From an uncultured Chitinophagaceae bacterium (GTDB lineage: Bacteria > Bacteroidota > Bacteroidia > Chitinophagales > Chitinophagaceae), in contig CAITVK010000082.1 of NCBI GenBank assembly GCA_903895845.1, positions 1-35,571 of the forward strand: a DNA stretch of 35,571 nucleotides. Direction: 5' to 3'. The stretch's first letter is position 1. Every line of letters starts with the position of its first letter. Shown here one piece after another: positions 24,102 through 33,059 of the stretch. The notes beneath the pieces were generated by a model, which searched no databases, was not told the origin of the DNA, and saw only the letters and a list, made by a program, of their open reading frames with translations. Position numbers and translations under genes: made by a program.

Positions 24102-25886
24102 CTACCCATACAACCCCTCTATCACTTCCTTATATCTATTAGTAATTACCTTTCTTTTTAAACTGAGTTTAGGCGTTAACTCGCCAGATTCTATGCCCCA
24201 TTCCTTGGCTAATAAAGCAAACTTCTTTACCCTTTCTACTTGATTGAAGCTTGCATTATAGGTTTCTATTATGCTTTCCAGATGCGTTATGATGGCAGGG
24301 TGTTTTATTATTTCCTCTTCTGTCAAACCGATAATATGGTGGTCTTTCATCCATTCTTTCAATACTTCAAAGTTCGGGACTATCAATGCCCCTACAAACT
24401 TTTGCTCGGCACCCACTATCATTATTTGTTCTATAAAAGGGCTTTCTTTCAGCTTATTCTCCAATGGTTGCGGTGCCACATATTTGCCCCCACTCGTTTT
24501 AAAGAGTTCCTTCTTTCGGTCAGTAATCTTGAGGTTGCCCCCATCCCAAACGCCAATATCGCCCGTGTGTAGCCAGCCATTTTTGATTGTTTCGGCAGTA
24601 AGGTCTGGGCGTTTATAATAGCATTGCATCACGCAAGGGCCCGTAACCAATATCTCACCGTCGTCGGCTAATTTCACTTCAATGCCATTCAGTGGTGGGC
24701 CGACTGTTCCAAACTGGTGTGCACTTAATTCCTTTCTAGTGACAGTAATCACAGGGCTATTTTCGGTAGGACCATAGCCTTCATACACAGGAATTTTCGC
24801 TGCATTGAATAGCCGCATCAGTTTCATTTGGCATGCCGCACCACCCGTAACAATAAAGGATATATTGCCGCCTAATCCCTCGCGCCACTTACTGAAAACA
24901 AGTTTGTTGGCAATGGACAATTGCAAATTGTACCACCAGCCACCATCTATTTGATTGTTGTATTTCCCACCCAAACTGACCGACCAAAAGAACAAACGAC
25001 GTTTTATTCCCTTCAGTTCATTCCCCTTGTGCATGATCTTCTCGAATACTTTTTCTAATAAACGGGGGACGGTTGTAAATCCATTTGGCCGTATCTCCCT
25101 GAGATTATCGCCGATTGTTTCGAGACTTTCTGCGTAATAAATACTGATGCCGCTGTAGAGATAGATGTAGGTGACCATCCGCTCGAAGATGTGGTTGAGT
25201 GGAAGGAAACTGAGTACGCGCCAGTCGGGACGGTCTTCGAAAGGGAAGCTTTCTTTGCTCAATACCACGTTGGCATAAATGTTTTCGTGACTCAATACCA
25301 CTCCTTTTGGAGTACCCGTTGTACCCGATGTATAAATGATAGTTGCCGTGTGCGAGGTAGGAATGCCTTGTTTTAATACCTGCATCTTTTCTCTGCTTTC
25401 CGCTGTGGCGAGGGTAAGAATCTGTTTCCAATTATCGACGCCTTCAATTGAGTTGAAGGTGAATATGTTGATTAAGGAAGGGATATTAGCGCTAATCTCT
25501 TTTATCTTCTGATACAACTCTGCATCGCTGACAAACATATATTTCACCTGTGCATCATTCAGAATAAATTCTATTTCGGGCTGACAAGTAGTTGGATAAA
25601 TGGGAATTAAGATAGCACCAATCTGTTGCGCAGCCATATCAGCAATCACCCACTCGGGACGATTGTTACTGATAATGCCAATTTTGTCGGCGCCTTCAGC
25701 AGTCATATCGTTGCCGCTGATGCCCATTGCCAATAAGCCTGCACTCAAAGTATCTACTAGATATTGTATTTCCAGAGTGCTGTAAGGTTTCCAATTGCCT
25801 TCTTCTTTGGCAATCAGCATTTCCTTTTTAGGAAAGTTTTCCAGCTGATGGTCGATGCAATCAAAAAGGCGTTTGCCGTATTTCAT
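24102..25886 (-). CDS. Long-chain fatty acid-CoA ligase (AMP-forming)
   Basis: It activates fatty acids with ATP and CoA. It has 594 residues of the ANL superfamily. The P-loop is IIYTSGTTGTPKGVVLSHEN (about 188-207), then GYGPTENSPVITV, WLHTGDIGVWDGGNLKITDRKKELFKTSGGKYV with the linker aspartate and the hinge, and a C-terminal domain with the catalytic lysine in LTPKLSLKRKVI. This long form with the FTTVPRLLEKVFEKI segment is typical of long-chain enzymes. The start is the ATG at 25884-25886; the gene is divergent from sixA, with 149 bp between them. Confidence 0.95.
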   Translation of the reverse strand: MKYGKRLFDCIDHQLENFPKKEMLIAKEEGNWKPYSTLEIQYLVDTLSAGLLAMGISGNDMTAEGADKIGIISNNRPEWVIADMAAQQIGAILIPIYPTTCQPEIEFILNDAQVKYMFVSDAELYQKIKEISANIPSLINIFTFNSIEGVDNWKQILTLATAESREKMQVLKQGIPTSHTATIIYTSGTTGTPKGVVLSHENIYANVVLSKESFPFEDRPDWRVLSFLPLNHIFERMVTYIYLYSGISIYYAESLETIGDNLREIRPNGFTTVPRLLEKVFEKIMHKGNELKGIKRRLFFWSVSLGGKYNNQIDGGWWYNLQLSIANKLVFSKWREGLGGNISFIVTGGAACQMKLMRLFNAAKIPVYEGYGPTENSPVITVTRKELSAHQFGTVGPPLNGIEVKLADDGEILVTGPCVMQCYYKRPDLTAETIKNGWLHTGDIGVWDGGNLKITDRKKELFKTSGGKYVAPQPLENKLKESPFIEQIMIVGAEQKFVGALIVPNFEVLKEWMKDHHIIGLTEEEIIKHPAIITHLESIIETYNASFNQVERVKKFALLAKEWGIESGELTPKLSLKRKVITNRYKEVIEGLYG

Positions 25887-26035
25887 AAGGTCAATCTTTA
25901 GTTGCGAAATAAAGGAAAAGGTAATAATAATTTAACAGAGAAAAAGATGTTTTGTATTATTGCAACAGATATCAAGCCTAAATGGGTATCAAAAGAAGGC
26001 ATTTTTCTTAAAAAACAACATGATTTAGTCTTGCA

Positions 26036-26536
26036 ATGAAACAATTACTATTGGTACGCCATGCAAAAAGCAGTTGGGATATTACTGTTTCGAAAGATTT
26101 TGATAGGGAACTGAACGACCGTGGTCACCGGGATGCACCCGAGATGGCAAAGCGGTTGCTGAAAAAGAAGATTTCTATTGATGCTTTCGTGAGTAGTACT
26201 GCCGTTCGGGCTTTTACTACCGCCGTTTACTTTGCCGATGAGTATGAAAGAGGCGGGCATAAATCTTTGGATGTAATTGGCATACCGCAGTTGTATCATG
26301 CAGAACCCCCTGTTTTTGAGAAGGTAATTGTTGGACTTGATGATGCATTGGAAACGGTAGCCATCTTTGCGCACAACCCCGGCATCACAGAATTTGTAAA
26401 TGGATTGACTACAGCCCGCATAGACGATATGCCTACAAGTGGGATTTTTGCCATCAATATAGAAACAGATAACTGGAAGGATTTTCTTACTGCTAAGAAG
26501 GCATTCTGGTTCTTCGATTATCCAAAGAATAAATAA
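26036..26536 (+). CDS. sixA: SixA-type phosphohistidine phosphatase
   Basis: It has 166 residues of the histidine phosphatase superfamily. The catalytic RHG-type motif is LLLVRHAKSSW with R8 and H9; the second arginine is in SSTAVRAFTTA, and the second histidine in FAHNPGIT. SixA removes phosphate from histidine phosphotransfer domains in E. coli; here the substrate is not known. Monocistronic, divergent from the acyl-CoA ligase gene. No two-component genes are nearby. Confidence 0.9.
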   Translation: MKQLLLVRHAKSSWDITVSKDFDRELNDRGHRDAPEMAKRLLKKKISIDAFVSSTAVRAFTTAVYFADEYERGGHKSLDVIGIPQLYHAEPPVFEKVIVGLDDALETVAIFAHNPGITEFVNGLTTARIDDMPTSGIFAINIETDNWKDFLTAKKAFWFFDYPKNK

Positions 26537-26898
26537 TCTTTCTTAGCTTATTACCAAAGGAGATAGTATATCCTATTCTCAAAGCTAATATCAATTTTGG
26601 ATTCTCACATTGCCTTGATGGTACTAATAATTGTGTTACTGTTAGTGGAGGTACTAAAGCTAAAGCCTCTAACATGAAATTAATAGTCGGGGGAACTGCT
26701 TCTTTCAAGGGTGTTACTGATGCTTTTTTGTATGTAAATTTATAAGAAGCAGGCATGTATCTATTGGGTATAAAATAGATAATATTGATTTTTTGAAAGA
26801 AAAATACCAAAATGTATGTATTCTATTCTTTTTCCGTATGTTCGCAAACGGTAATACATTTAACGGGTTATTGTAAACAAAATAAAATAGAAAAACAA
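26537..26898. other. 362-bp gap upstream of the exosortase cluster, with a possible gene remnant
   Basis: No credible intact gene. On the plus strand a start-less open stretch of about 65 codons ends at the TAA 26743-26745; it reads protein-like (PILKANINFGFSHCLDG, then IVGGTASFKGVTDAFLYVNL). The opposite strand is also open here. It could be a decayed gene end or chance. The remaining part up to 26898 must hold the promoter of the exosortase cluster, but I found no exact TTG/TAnnTTTG pair. Confidence 0.3.
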
Positions 26899-27105
26899 AT
26901 GAAAAAACAACTATTACAATCAGCTGTTTTACTAGGCTGTATGCTGTTGACAGCAACATTTATTTTTGCAGGCCCTCCAGGTAATGGCGGTGGTTCGGGT
27001 GCTCCAATTGATGGTGGTTTAAGTTTGTTGATTGGTGCTGGTGCTTCTTATGGCATCAAAAAGCTTTATAAAAATAAGGCGAAGAAGGGAGAAGAAAATA
27101 AGTAA
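26899..27105 (+). CDS. PID-CTERM-type exosortase substrate, very small
   Basis: It has 68 residues: a signal peptide (about 1-24, ending TATFIFA), a tiny mature region GPPGNGGGSGA, then the sorting tail PIDGGLSLLIGAGASYGIKKL and a Lys-rich cytoplasmic end. The tripartite tail (motif, hydrophobic helix, basic end) is that of exosortase substrates, and the PIDGG motif is that of the PID-CTERM family as I recall it from Bacteroidota. I chose the ATG at 26899 because an upstream ATG at 26812 adds non-signal sequence. Its stop overlaps the exosortase start as TAATG, so substrate and enzyme are coupled. Cleavage at the motif would release only about a dozen residues. Confidence 0.8.
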   Translation: MKKQLLQSAVLLGCMLLTATFIFAGPPGNGGGSGAPIDGGLSLLIGAGASYGIKKLYKNKAKKGEENK

Positions 27106-27704
27106 TGGGAGACTTTATAAAAAGCACAACCATCTTAAAGACAATTATAAAAGAGTGGAATCAAATTCCAGTAGTAGTAAGGCAATTCGTTGTAAGGGCC
27201 TTATTACTACTGGTTTTTTGGTTTGTAGCATACACCTGTATTCTTAAACCGAGTGCCGGTTTAGATAACTGGTTAACTAAGATTACTGCACAGGCAACCA
27301 CTGCCGGCCTCAACAGGTTTTATAACAATGGATTTGTAACCGAACCAATGGTAAGTGAGATAGAGGGAATAAAGGGGGTGGTTACCCAATACATACTCCT
27401 ACAAAACAAATTTGCTGTTTATATTGTACCTCGTTGCAATGGTCTGGAGTTATTTGCTGCTTACATTGGCTTTCTCGTTTGTGTTCCAGGAACCATTAAA
27501 AAGAAACTTGCATTTGTTCTTTTTGGAATAATGCTCATTTATCTTGTAAATGTTTTACGCTGTTGCATACTGGCATGGCTGAATCTCAACAAGCCACAGT
27601 GGAGTGAGTTTGCACATCATTATGCTTTCACAACGATAGTATATGTGTTTATATTTATGTTGTGGGTGTTATTTATGAAGAAAACAAAGACGAGTGAAGC
27701 ATAA
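27105..27704 (+). CDS. xrtX: Exosortase (XrtX-like transmembrane cysteine protease)
   Basis: It has 199 residues with four to five membrane helices, short for the family. The exosortase/archaeosortase catalytic triad is in place: C111 (VPRCNGLELFAAYIGFLV), R152 (YLVNVLRCCILAW) and H171 or H172 (EFAHHYAFTTIVYVF). The enzyme cuts C-terminal sorting tails in the inner membrane. The ATG overlaps the stop of the small substrate gene, and the next gene overlaps its end by 11 bp, so the three form one operon. The XrtX subtype is inferred from the PID-type partners. Confidence 0.85.
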   Translation: MGDFIKSTTILKTIIKEWNQIPVVVRQFVVRALLLLVFWFVAYTCILKPSAGLDNWLTKITAQATTAGLNRFYNNGFVTEPMVSEIEGIKGVVTQYILLQNKFAVYIVPRCNGLELFAAYIGFLVCVPGTIKKKLAFVLFGIMLIYLVNVLRCCILAWLNLNKPQWSEFAHHYAFTTIVYVFIFMLWVLFMKKTKTSEA

Positions 27705-28062
27705 GAAACTGATAGTAGCCATTGCACTTGTGCTTTTGATAACAATGCTAAGCAACCTTTTACTGGAAGGTACGGATTGGCCCTACAAGGATATCGTTGT
27801 TTGCTTTGCCCTTCTGGCAATCATGTTTTCGGGGAATATTTATTGGAAAACGCTTGTTAAAGATCGATATGTCACTTTCCTTTGGATGGCTGCATACATT
27901 ATAACATTTGTGTATTGTGCCGTGTCTAGTTTTGGTCGTCATCTATTGGGATGGGACAGGCCTATTCATCACTTCTTTTGCCTTTCTCCTGTACCGTTTG
28001 TGGTTATCTATTTTATTAGTAAATTATCACAATACAATTCACAAAACAATGAGTCTGAGTAG
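27694..28062 (+). CDS. Exosortase-associated small membrane protein
   Basis: It has 122 residues with four predicted membrane helices (about 5-22, 34-47, 60-77 and 95-112) and starts from a GTG inside the exosortase gene. Between helices lie DWPYKD and FGRHLLGWDRPIHHFFCLSP, rich in charged and aromatic residues. It resembles no enzyme I know. Tight coupling to the exosortase gene suggests a partner subunit, as found for XrtX systems as far as I recall. The GTG start fits coupled translation. Confidence 0.7.
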   Translation: MKHKKLIVAIALVLLITMLSNLLLEGTDWPYKDIVVCFALLAIMFSGNIYWKTLVKDRYVTFLWMAAYIITFVYCAVSSFGRHLLGWDRPIHHFFCLSPVPFVVIYFISKLSQYNSQNNESE

Positions 28063-28170
28063 TCATTTTACTCAATTGTAAGCTCATATAAATTATTAAA
28101 TCCCCATATTGTTTGCATAGATACCTTACCTTGTTTATATTGCAGACTCATTCACTTCATTTACAAGGCA

Positions 28171-31100
28171 ATGACCCAATTAAATAGACTCTTAATTCTG
28201 GCTGCACTATATTTTTTTAGTAGTATCTCTTTTTTAATTCAAGCGCAAAACATCTCTACAATAGCAGGTATTGGCTCGACAATAAATGGCTTTAGCGGAG
28301 ATGGTGGGCTAGCAACAAAGGCAACACTTGGCTATCCGGATGCGATTGCTTTTGATGCTGCCGGAAATAAATATATTGCTGATACTTGGAATAATAGGAT
28401 ACGAAAGATCGATTTAAACGGAATTATTACAACGTATGCTGGCAAAGGCAGTCAGGGTTATAGTGGCGACGGATTATTGGCTACTAAAGCAGAATTAAAT
28501 GGCCCCAACGCCTTGGTGATAGACACAAGCGGTAACCTTTATATTTCGGATGCCAATAACTTTTGTATAAGAAAAGTCGATACAAAAGGCTTTATTACTA
28601 CGGTTGTAGGAGGTGGCATCAATGGATTGGGTGATGGCGGCCCCGCTACTTCGGCACAATTACAATTTCCTTACGGCGTTACGTTAGACGCGATTGGTAA
28701 TTTGTATATAGCTGACTTTAATGATCATAGAATCAGGAAAGTTGATAGAAGTGGTATTATCACCACTGTAGCCGGAAATGGTACTGCTGGTTATAATGGT
28801 GATAACATACTCGCTGTAAATGCTGAATTAAATTATCCTGCTGGTGTTGCAGTTGATGCGAAAGGTAATCTCTATATTTCTGATAATACCAATCAACTCA
28901 TCAGAAAGGTTGATACAGATGGTGTCATCACCACTATTGCAGGAACCAAAGGTGTAAAGTCGTTTAGTGGAGATGGTGGCTTGGCAACAAATGCTACGTT
29001 GAAATATCCTTGTGGTATTACATTGGATGCGCTTGGCAATATTATCTTTAGCGATCAGAACAATTATCGTATCAGAAAAATAAATGCAACCGACGGTACC
29101 ATATCTACCATTGCAGGAAATGGTTATGGCTTTGGTGGAGACGGTGGGTTGGCAACAAAAGCCCTACTTGCGACACCATACGGTGTTTCATTTGATGGAG
29201 CTGGCAATCTGTACATCGGCGATCACGGTAATAATTGTATCAGGGAAGTAACTTATTTATCAATTACCTCTTTTACTCCTACCACAGCATGTGTGGGTAG
29301 CATAGTCACTGTCAAAGGCGTCGGCTTTTCTACTGCAAATGCTGTTATTATAGGTGGGGCTCCTGCTGAATCTTATTCAATCATTTCCGATTCTGTCATT
29401 ACTTTCATTGCTGGTACAGCCGATTCTGGCAAACTAAGCGTAACCAATACTGGCGGCACTTTTACCTTCAATAAAGCGCTTAATTTATTAAAACCTTCTG
29501 CTACAACTATCAATCAATCTGCTTGTGGTAGTTTCTACTGGCAAGGTACCAGTTTTACAACCAGTGGTTCTTATACTTTTGATACAACCAATGCCGTTGG
29601 CTGCGACAGCTTGGTTACCCTCAACTTGACCATTACTATTTGTTTGCCGAACTATGTATGGACGGGTGCAACCAGTAAAGACTGGAACGATGCCTCTAAC
29701 TGGTCTAACAATGTGTTGCCTGCCGATACCAGCAGTGTCTCTATACCTTCAACGGCCATCAATCAGCCAGTAATTTCTAATAACATAACGGTAAATGATA
29801 TTGCATTGGATGGACAATTGTCTATAAATGGTAAGTCTTTAACCATAAACGGCGCAGTGAGTGGCTCGGGAAGTTTAATTGGTTCCGCTGCCTCCTCTCT
29901 GATTGTTGGTGGTACGGCAGGCACAATCAGTTTCTCTCCTTCGGCAAATAGGTTAAACTATTTAACGGTCATTGGCACAGCAACATTGGGTGATACTTTA
30001 AATCTATTTGGAACACTATCTGTTCCTATTGGCGGTACGTTTAATACGGGTGGGAAACTGATACTCAAATCCAGCAATGCAGGTACGGCTGTAGTTGGAC
30101 CAGTTGGCGGAAGCATTAGTGGAAACGCAACCATAGAGCGCTACATTCCTTTTGGTTATGCTGCTTACAGAGATTTAGGTGTTTGTGTTTCGGGTGCAGG
30201 AAGTTTGGATAATACATGGGGGACGGTGCTGAATAATTATCCCACTTACACATATGATGTAGCCACTGGTTGGAATACTTTTGCCGGTTCTGGTACGTTG
30301 CAACCTTATACAGGTTACAGAATATTGGTTACCGGGTATAAAAACACCGTTGTCCCAACTACTACAATCAGTCAGATGAACAGCGATGTTACACTTGACT
30401 ATACGGGTAGTCTGTTAACAGGAAATCAAAGTGTACCATTGGCTTCGGGTGTAGATAAATTCTCGTTCATCGCCAATCCCTACGCTTCTCAGGTAGATTT
30501 TAATCAATTAACAACTAATGGAATTTATAATGGATACTGGTATCTGGATCCTACCACTTTGTATGGCACTTTTGAGAACTACAATTTCTATGGAGCCAAC
30601 ATTGGTGTAAGTAATATCTATGCGAAGAGTGCTGCCCAATACCTGCAACCCGGACAAGCCATTTTTGTGTGCAGCAACAGTGCTTCGCCTTCCTTAACCT
30701 TTACTGAAAGTGCCAAAGACAATACGTCACCGCAACAAAATATCTTTGGTAAACCAACTCTCAACAGGATTGCTTTGGGCTTATTTACCAATAACAAAAA
30801 TGTAGATGGGGCAGTGGTAGTCTTCAACAATAACTTCTCTAAAAACATCAGTCAAGAAGATGGTTTGAAGATTAATAACCAAGGTGAGAACCTCACTTTT
30901 ACTGTAGCAGGAAAAGAGCTTTGTGCCAACGGATGGACACTTCCTATTGCTAGTGATGAACTGCCTTTGCATTTATTCAATCTCAATGCAAATACTACCT
31001 ATCAATTGCGGTTGGATGCCAGTCTGTTTGTTGGAAATGGTGTAAATGCCTATCTGAAGGACAATGTTTTGAAGACTGGATTCTTACTCGTTGGCGATAG

Positions 31101-31734
31101 CAATGTGGTTTCTTTTACCACTTCCACAGACACTGCTTCTTACAGCAATCGTTACAGCATTGTGTTTGATGGCGGCTTCCTGCCAGTTAAAAACATTAGT
31201 TTGTCTGCCAATATGCTGGAGAATAAACAGGTAGCTATCAAGTGGACTGTCACTGGTGAAACCAATGTTGTTCAGTACCAACTAGAGCGGTCACTAGATG
31301 GCGTTAGATTCACTAATCTGGCAACTGTTGTTCCAACTATCTTAAACAATTATGGTTTTACAGATGCTTCATTACCTTCGAGAGGGGCGGTTTATTATCG
31401 CGTAAAAGCAATTGATAATACAGGTAAATTATCATATAGTAATGTTGCTTCACTCACCACTAATAACTCATCACTCACCACTATTACTGCTTATCCCAAT
31501 CCAATAAAAGGCAATACTTTTAGCTTGAATTTAAATAATTTGGTAGCAGGGAAATACGCAATCAGCATCATCAATAAGTTAGGGCAAGTGGCATATACTA
31601 GTGTATTGAATCATTCTATTATAAATGCTACCGAAAGTATTTATCTGGATAAAGAATTGGCTGCGGGTAGTTATACAATTGTGCTGAAAAGTGCTGCAAA
31701 TAAAGTTTTCAGTACAGAAGTGATGGTCAAATAA
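28171..31734 (+). CDS. Large secreted NHL-repeat protein with T9SS C-terminal sorting domain
   Basis: It has 1187 residues. A signal peptide (about 1-26, ending LIQAQ) is followed by six NHL repeats (about 40-365) of the form GDGGLATKA-x-L-x-x-P-x-G-[VI]-x-x-D-x-x-GNLYI-D-NN-RIRK, enough for a six-bladed propeller. An IPT/TIG domain (about 368-445), a CDSLVTLNLTI module (about 450-490), long beta-rich repeats with WNDASNWSN, and a fibronectin-like section (about 1010-1095) come next. The last 80 residues (ITAYPNPIKG to GSYTIVLKSA) are the type A T9SS domain. It should be secreted to the cell surface, perhaps as a binding or adhesion protein. It lies in the exosortase cluster but has the other sorting signal. 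Confidence 0.9.
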   Translation: MTQLNRLLILAALYFFSSISFLIQAQNISTIAGIGSTINGFSGDGGLATKATLGYPDAIAFDAAGNKYIADTWNNRIRKIDLNGIITTYAGKGSQGYSGDGLLATKAELNGPNALVIDTSGNLYISDANNFCIRKVDTKGFITTVVGGGINGLGDGGPATSAQLQFPYGVTLDAIGNLYIADFNDHRIRKVDRSGIITTVAGNGTAGYNGDNILAVNAELNYPAGVAVDAKGNLYISDNTNQLIRKVDTDGVITTIAGTKGVKSFSGDGGLATNATLKYPCGITLDALGNIIFSDQNNYRIRKINATDGTISTIAGNGYGFGGDGGLATKALLATPYGVSFDGAGNLYIGDHGNNCIREVTYLSITSFTPTTACVGSIVTVKGVGFSTANAVIIGGAPAESYSIISDSVITFIAGTADSGKLSVTNTGGTFTFNKALNLLKPSATTINQSACGSFYWQGTSFTTSGSYTFDTTNAVGCDSLVTLNLTITICLPNYVWTGATSKDWNDASNWSNNVLPADTSSVSIPSTAINQPVISNNITVNDIALDGQLSINGKSLTINGAVSGSGSLIGSAASSLIVGGTAGTISFSPSANRLNYLTVIGTATLGDTLNLFGTLSVPIGGTFNTGGKLILKSSNAGTAVVGPVGGSISGNATIERYIPFGYAAYRDLGVCVSGAGSLDNTWGTVLNNYPTYTYDVATGWNTFAGSGTLQPYTGYRILVTGYKNTVVPTTTISQMNSDVTLDYTGSLLTGNQSVPLASGVDKFSFIANPYASQVDFNQLTTNGIYNGYWYLDPTTLYGTFENYNFYGANIGVSNIYAKSAAQYLQPGQAIFVCSNSASPSLTFTESAKDNTSPQQNIFGKPTLNRIALGLFTNNKNVDGAVVVFNNNFSKNISQEDGLKINNQGENLTFTVAGKELCANGWTLPIASDELPLHLFNLNANTTYQLRLDASLFVGNGVNAYLKDNVLKTGFLLVGDSNVVSFTTSTDTASYSNRYSIVFDGGFLPVKNISLSANMLENKQVAIKWTVTGETNVVQYQLERSLDGVRFTNLATVVPTILNNYGFTDASLPSRGAVYYRVKAIDNTGKLSYSNVASLTTNNSSLTTITAYPNPIKGNTFSLNLNNLVAGKYAISIINKLGQVAYTSVLNHSIINATESIYLDKELAAGSYTIVLKSAANKVFSTEVMVK

Positions 31735-31855
31735 ATGATTTATGCTGAATAAGAGGAAACAAATGCAGCATTTGGTAGGACAAATGCGACGGAAGGAGGG
31801 TCTTATCCGTGAATATATCCTGTTGCTGATGGTTTATAAATAGAAAAGAAAGATT

Positions 31856-32089
31856 TTGATTAAAAGAGTAAAAATTATATTGATAACTGCGGTTGTCGTT
31901 GTACTTGTTGGCACAGCCCATGCCCAATTTAACGTTGGCGGGCCAGGTACCATTGGCAGTGCCACCAATGCCAATGGTACAAAATCTAATGATGCCAACA
32001 ACTCGCCTGCCGTTCCCTTTGATGGCGGTATGAGTTTGATATTAATAGCTTCTGGTGTTGGCTTGGGCGTTAAAAAACTAAGGACTTAA
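31856..32089 (+). CDS. Second PID-CTERM-type exosortase substrate, very small
   Basis: It has 77 residues from a TTG start; no ATG or GTG is available. The signal peptide (about 1-23) ends GTAHA and is followed by about 30 Gly/Asn/Ser-rich residues (QFNVGGPGTIGSATNANGT and on), then the tail VPFDGGMSLILIASGVGLGVKKLRT in two parts. PFDGGMSL matches PIDGGLSL of the first substrate, at the same position before a helix and a basic end. It lies 121 bp after the T9SS protein gene, so the two substrates frame the cluster. Confidence 0.72.
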   Translation: MIKRVKIILITAVVVVLVGTAHAQFNVGGPGTIGSATNANGTKSNDANNSPAVPFDGGMSLILIASGVGLGVKKLRT

Positions 32090-32280
32090 TGAAATTGACG
32101 GATTAATGTATTGGCAGAATCAGGTACTTTTATTTCCTTACACAAAGCACCAAAAGTTATTTATGATGGGTGTTTTGTAAAAGCACGAACTAGGCAGCGA
32201 TTGATATTTTCCTTTTTTGGATGAATACTTTTGCTTCCCTTCTCGAAAAATCTCCGCTCTGTTTTCCCCTTACTTTGCAG

Positions 32281-32297
32281 CATAATAGTCTATTATG
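32281..32297. promoter_or_regulatory. Palindrome covering the nitroreductase start codon
   Basis: CATAATA-GTC-TATTATG is a perfect 7-bp inverted repeat whose last three bases are the ATG. It could be an operator or a small hairpin that hides the start codon; at 7 bp it is short enough to be chance. Confidence 0.3.
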
Positions 32298-32873
32298 AGC
32301 GATTTTTCTATACTGTCAACTACAATCAAAACAAGAAGAACAACTAAGCCTGCACAATTTAATGGCAACAAAATCCCTGACGAGCAAGTTGCGCAATTGC
32401 TGGAACTGGCAGACTGGGCACCTACACACACTTATTCCGAACCTTGGCGTTTTGTGGTGTATGGGGGCAATAAGGTAAACGAGTTCAGTATGCAACACGC
32501 TTTGCTTTATCAACAATTTACCCCTACAGATAAATTTATGAAAGGTAAATTTGATGGTATCATTGCCAATGGTGAAAAGTCGTCCCATATCATTGTCTGC
32601 ATCATGAAGCGCACCAACTATAAACTTCCTGTCATTGAGGAGATTGCAGCTGTAAGTTGTGCTGTACAGAATATCTTGTTGGGCGCTACGGCATTGGGCA
32701 TTGCCTCGCTTTGGAGTACGGGAGGTATGGTGCTGCATCCAGCTATGAAAAACCTTTTTGAGTTGGATGAAGCCGATGAAATAGTGGGGCAACTGTTTTT
32801 GGGTTACAGCAATGAAAAAATAGAAGGCGTGAGAAAGATAGCCCTGTCTGAAAAGATTGTCTGGAAAAGATAA
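32295..32873 (+). CDS. Nitroreductase family protein
   Basis: It has 192 residues and is an FMN-dependent oxidoreductase. Visible are TIKTRRTTKPAQF (FMN phosphate contact), LLELADWAPTHTYSEPWRFVVY, SCAVQNILLGATALGIASLWSTG and VGQLFLGY. The fold and length are those of YdjA-type small nitroreductases. Electron donor and substrate are not known. It stands alone between the exosortase cluster and the MscS gene. Confidence 0.92.
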   Translation: MSDFSILSTTIKTRRTTKPAQFNGNKIPDEQVAQLLELADWAPTHTYSEPWRFVVYGGNKVNEFSMQHALLYQQFTPTDKFMKGKFDGIIANGEKSSHIIVCIMKRTNYKLPVIEEIAAVSCAVQNILLGATALGIASLWSTGGMVLHPAMKNLFELDEADEIVGQLFLGYSNEKIEGVRKIALSEKIVWKR

Positions 32874-33059
32874 CGTTTATAACGTTTATTGCCTGAGTAA
32901 CGGCTGTAATCAAAGTTAGTCGGGCGAACGTAATAATTGCTGATGATAATAGGCAATGACTTTCAGAAAGCAGTAAGTATCGAGAGGACAGTTGGCTGGG
33001 AAGGAATATTTTAAATAAATTTCTGTACTATACTGTAATATTGACCCAAAATATTCGAT

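Noticed and set aside
26493-26810. 105-residue minus-strand frame overlapping the end of sixA
   Set aside because: It overlaps a firm gene, lacks a good start and looks like a shadow; the plus-strand reading is more protein-like and is noted as a possible remnant.
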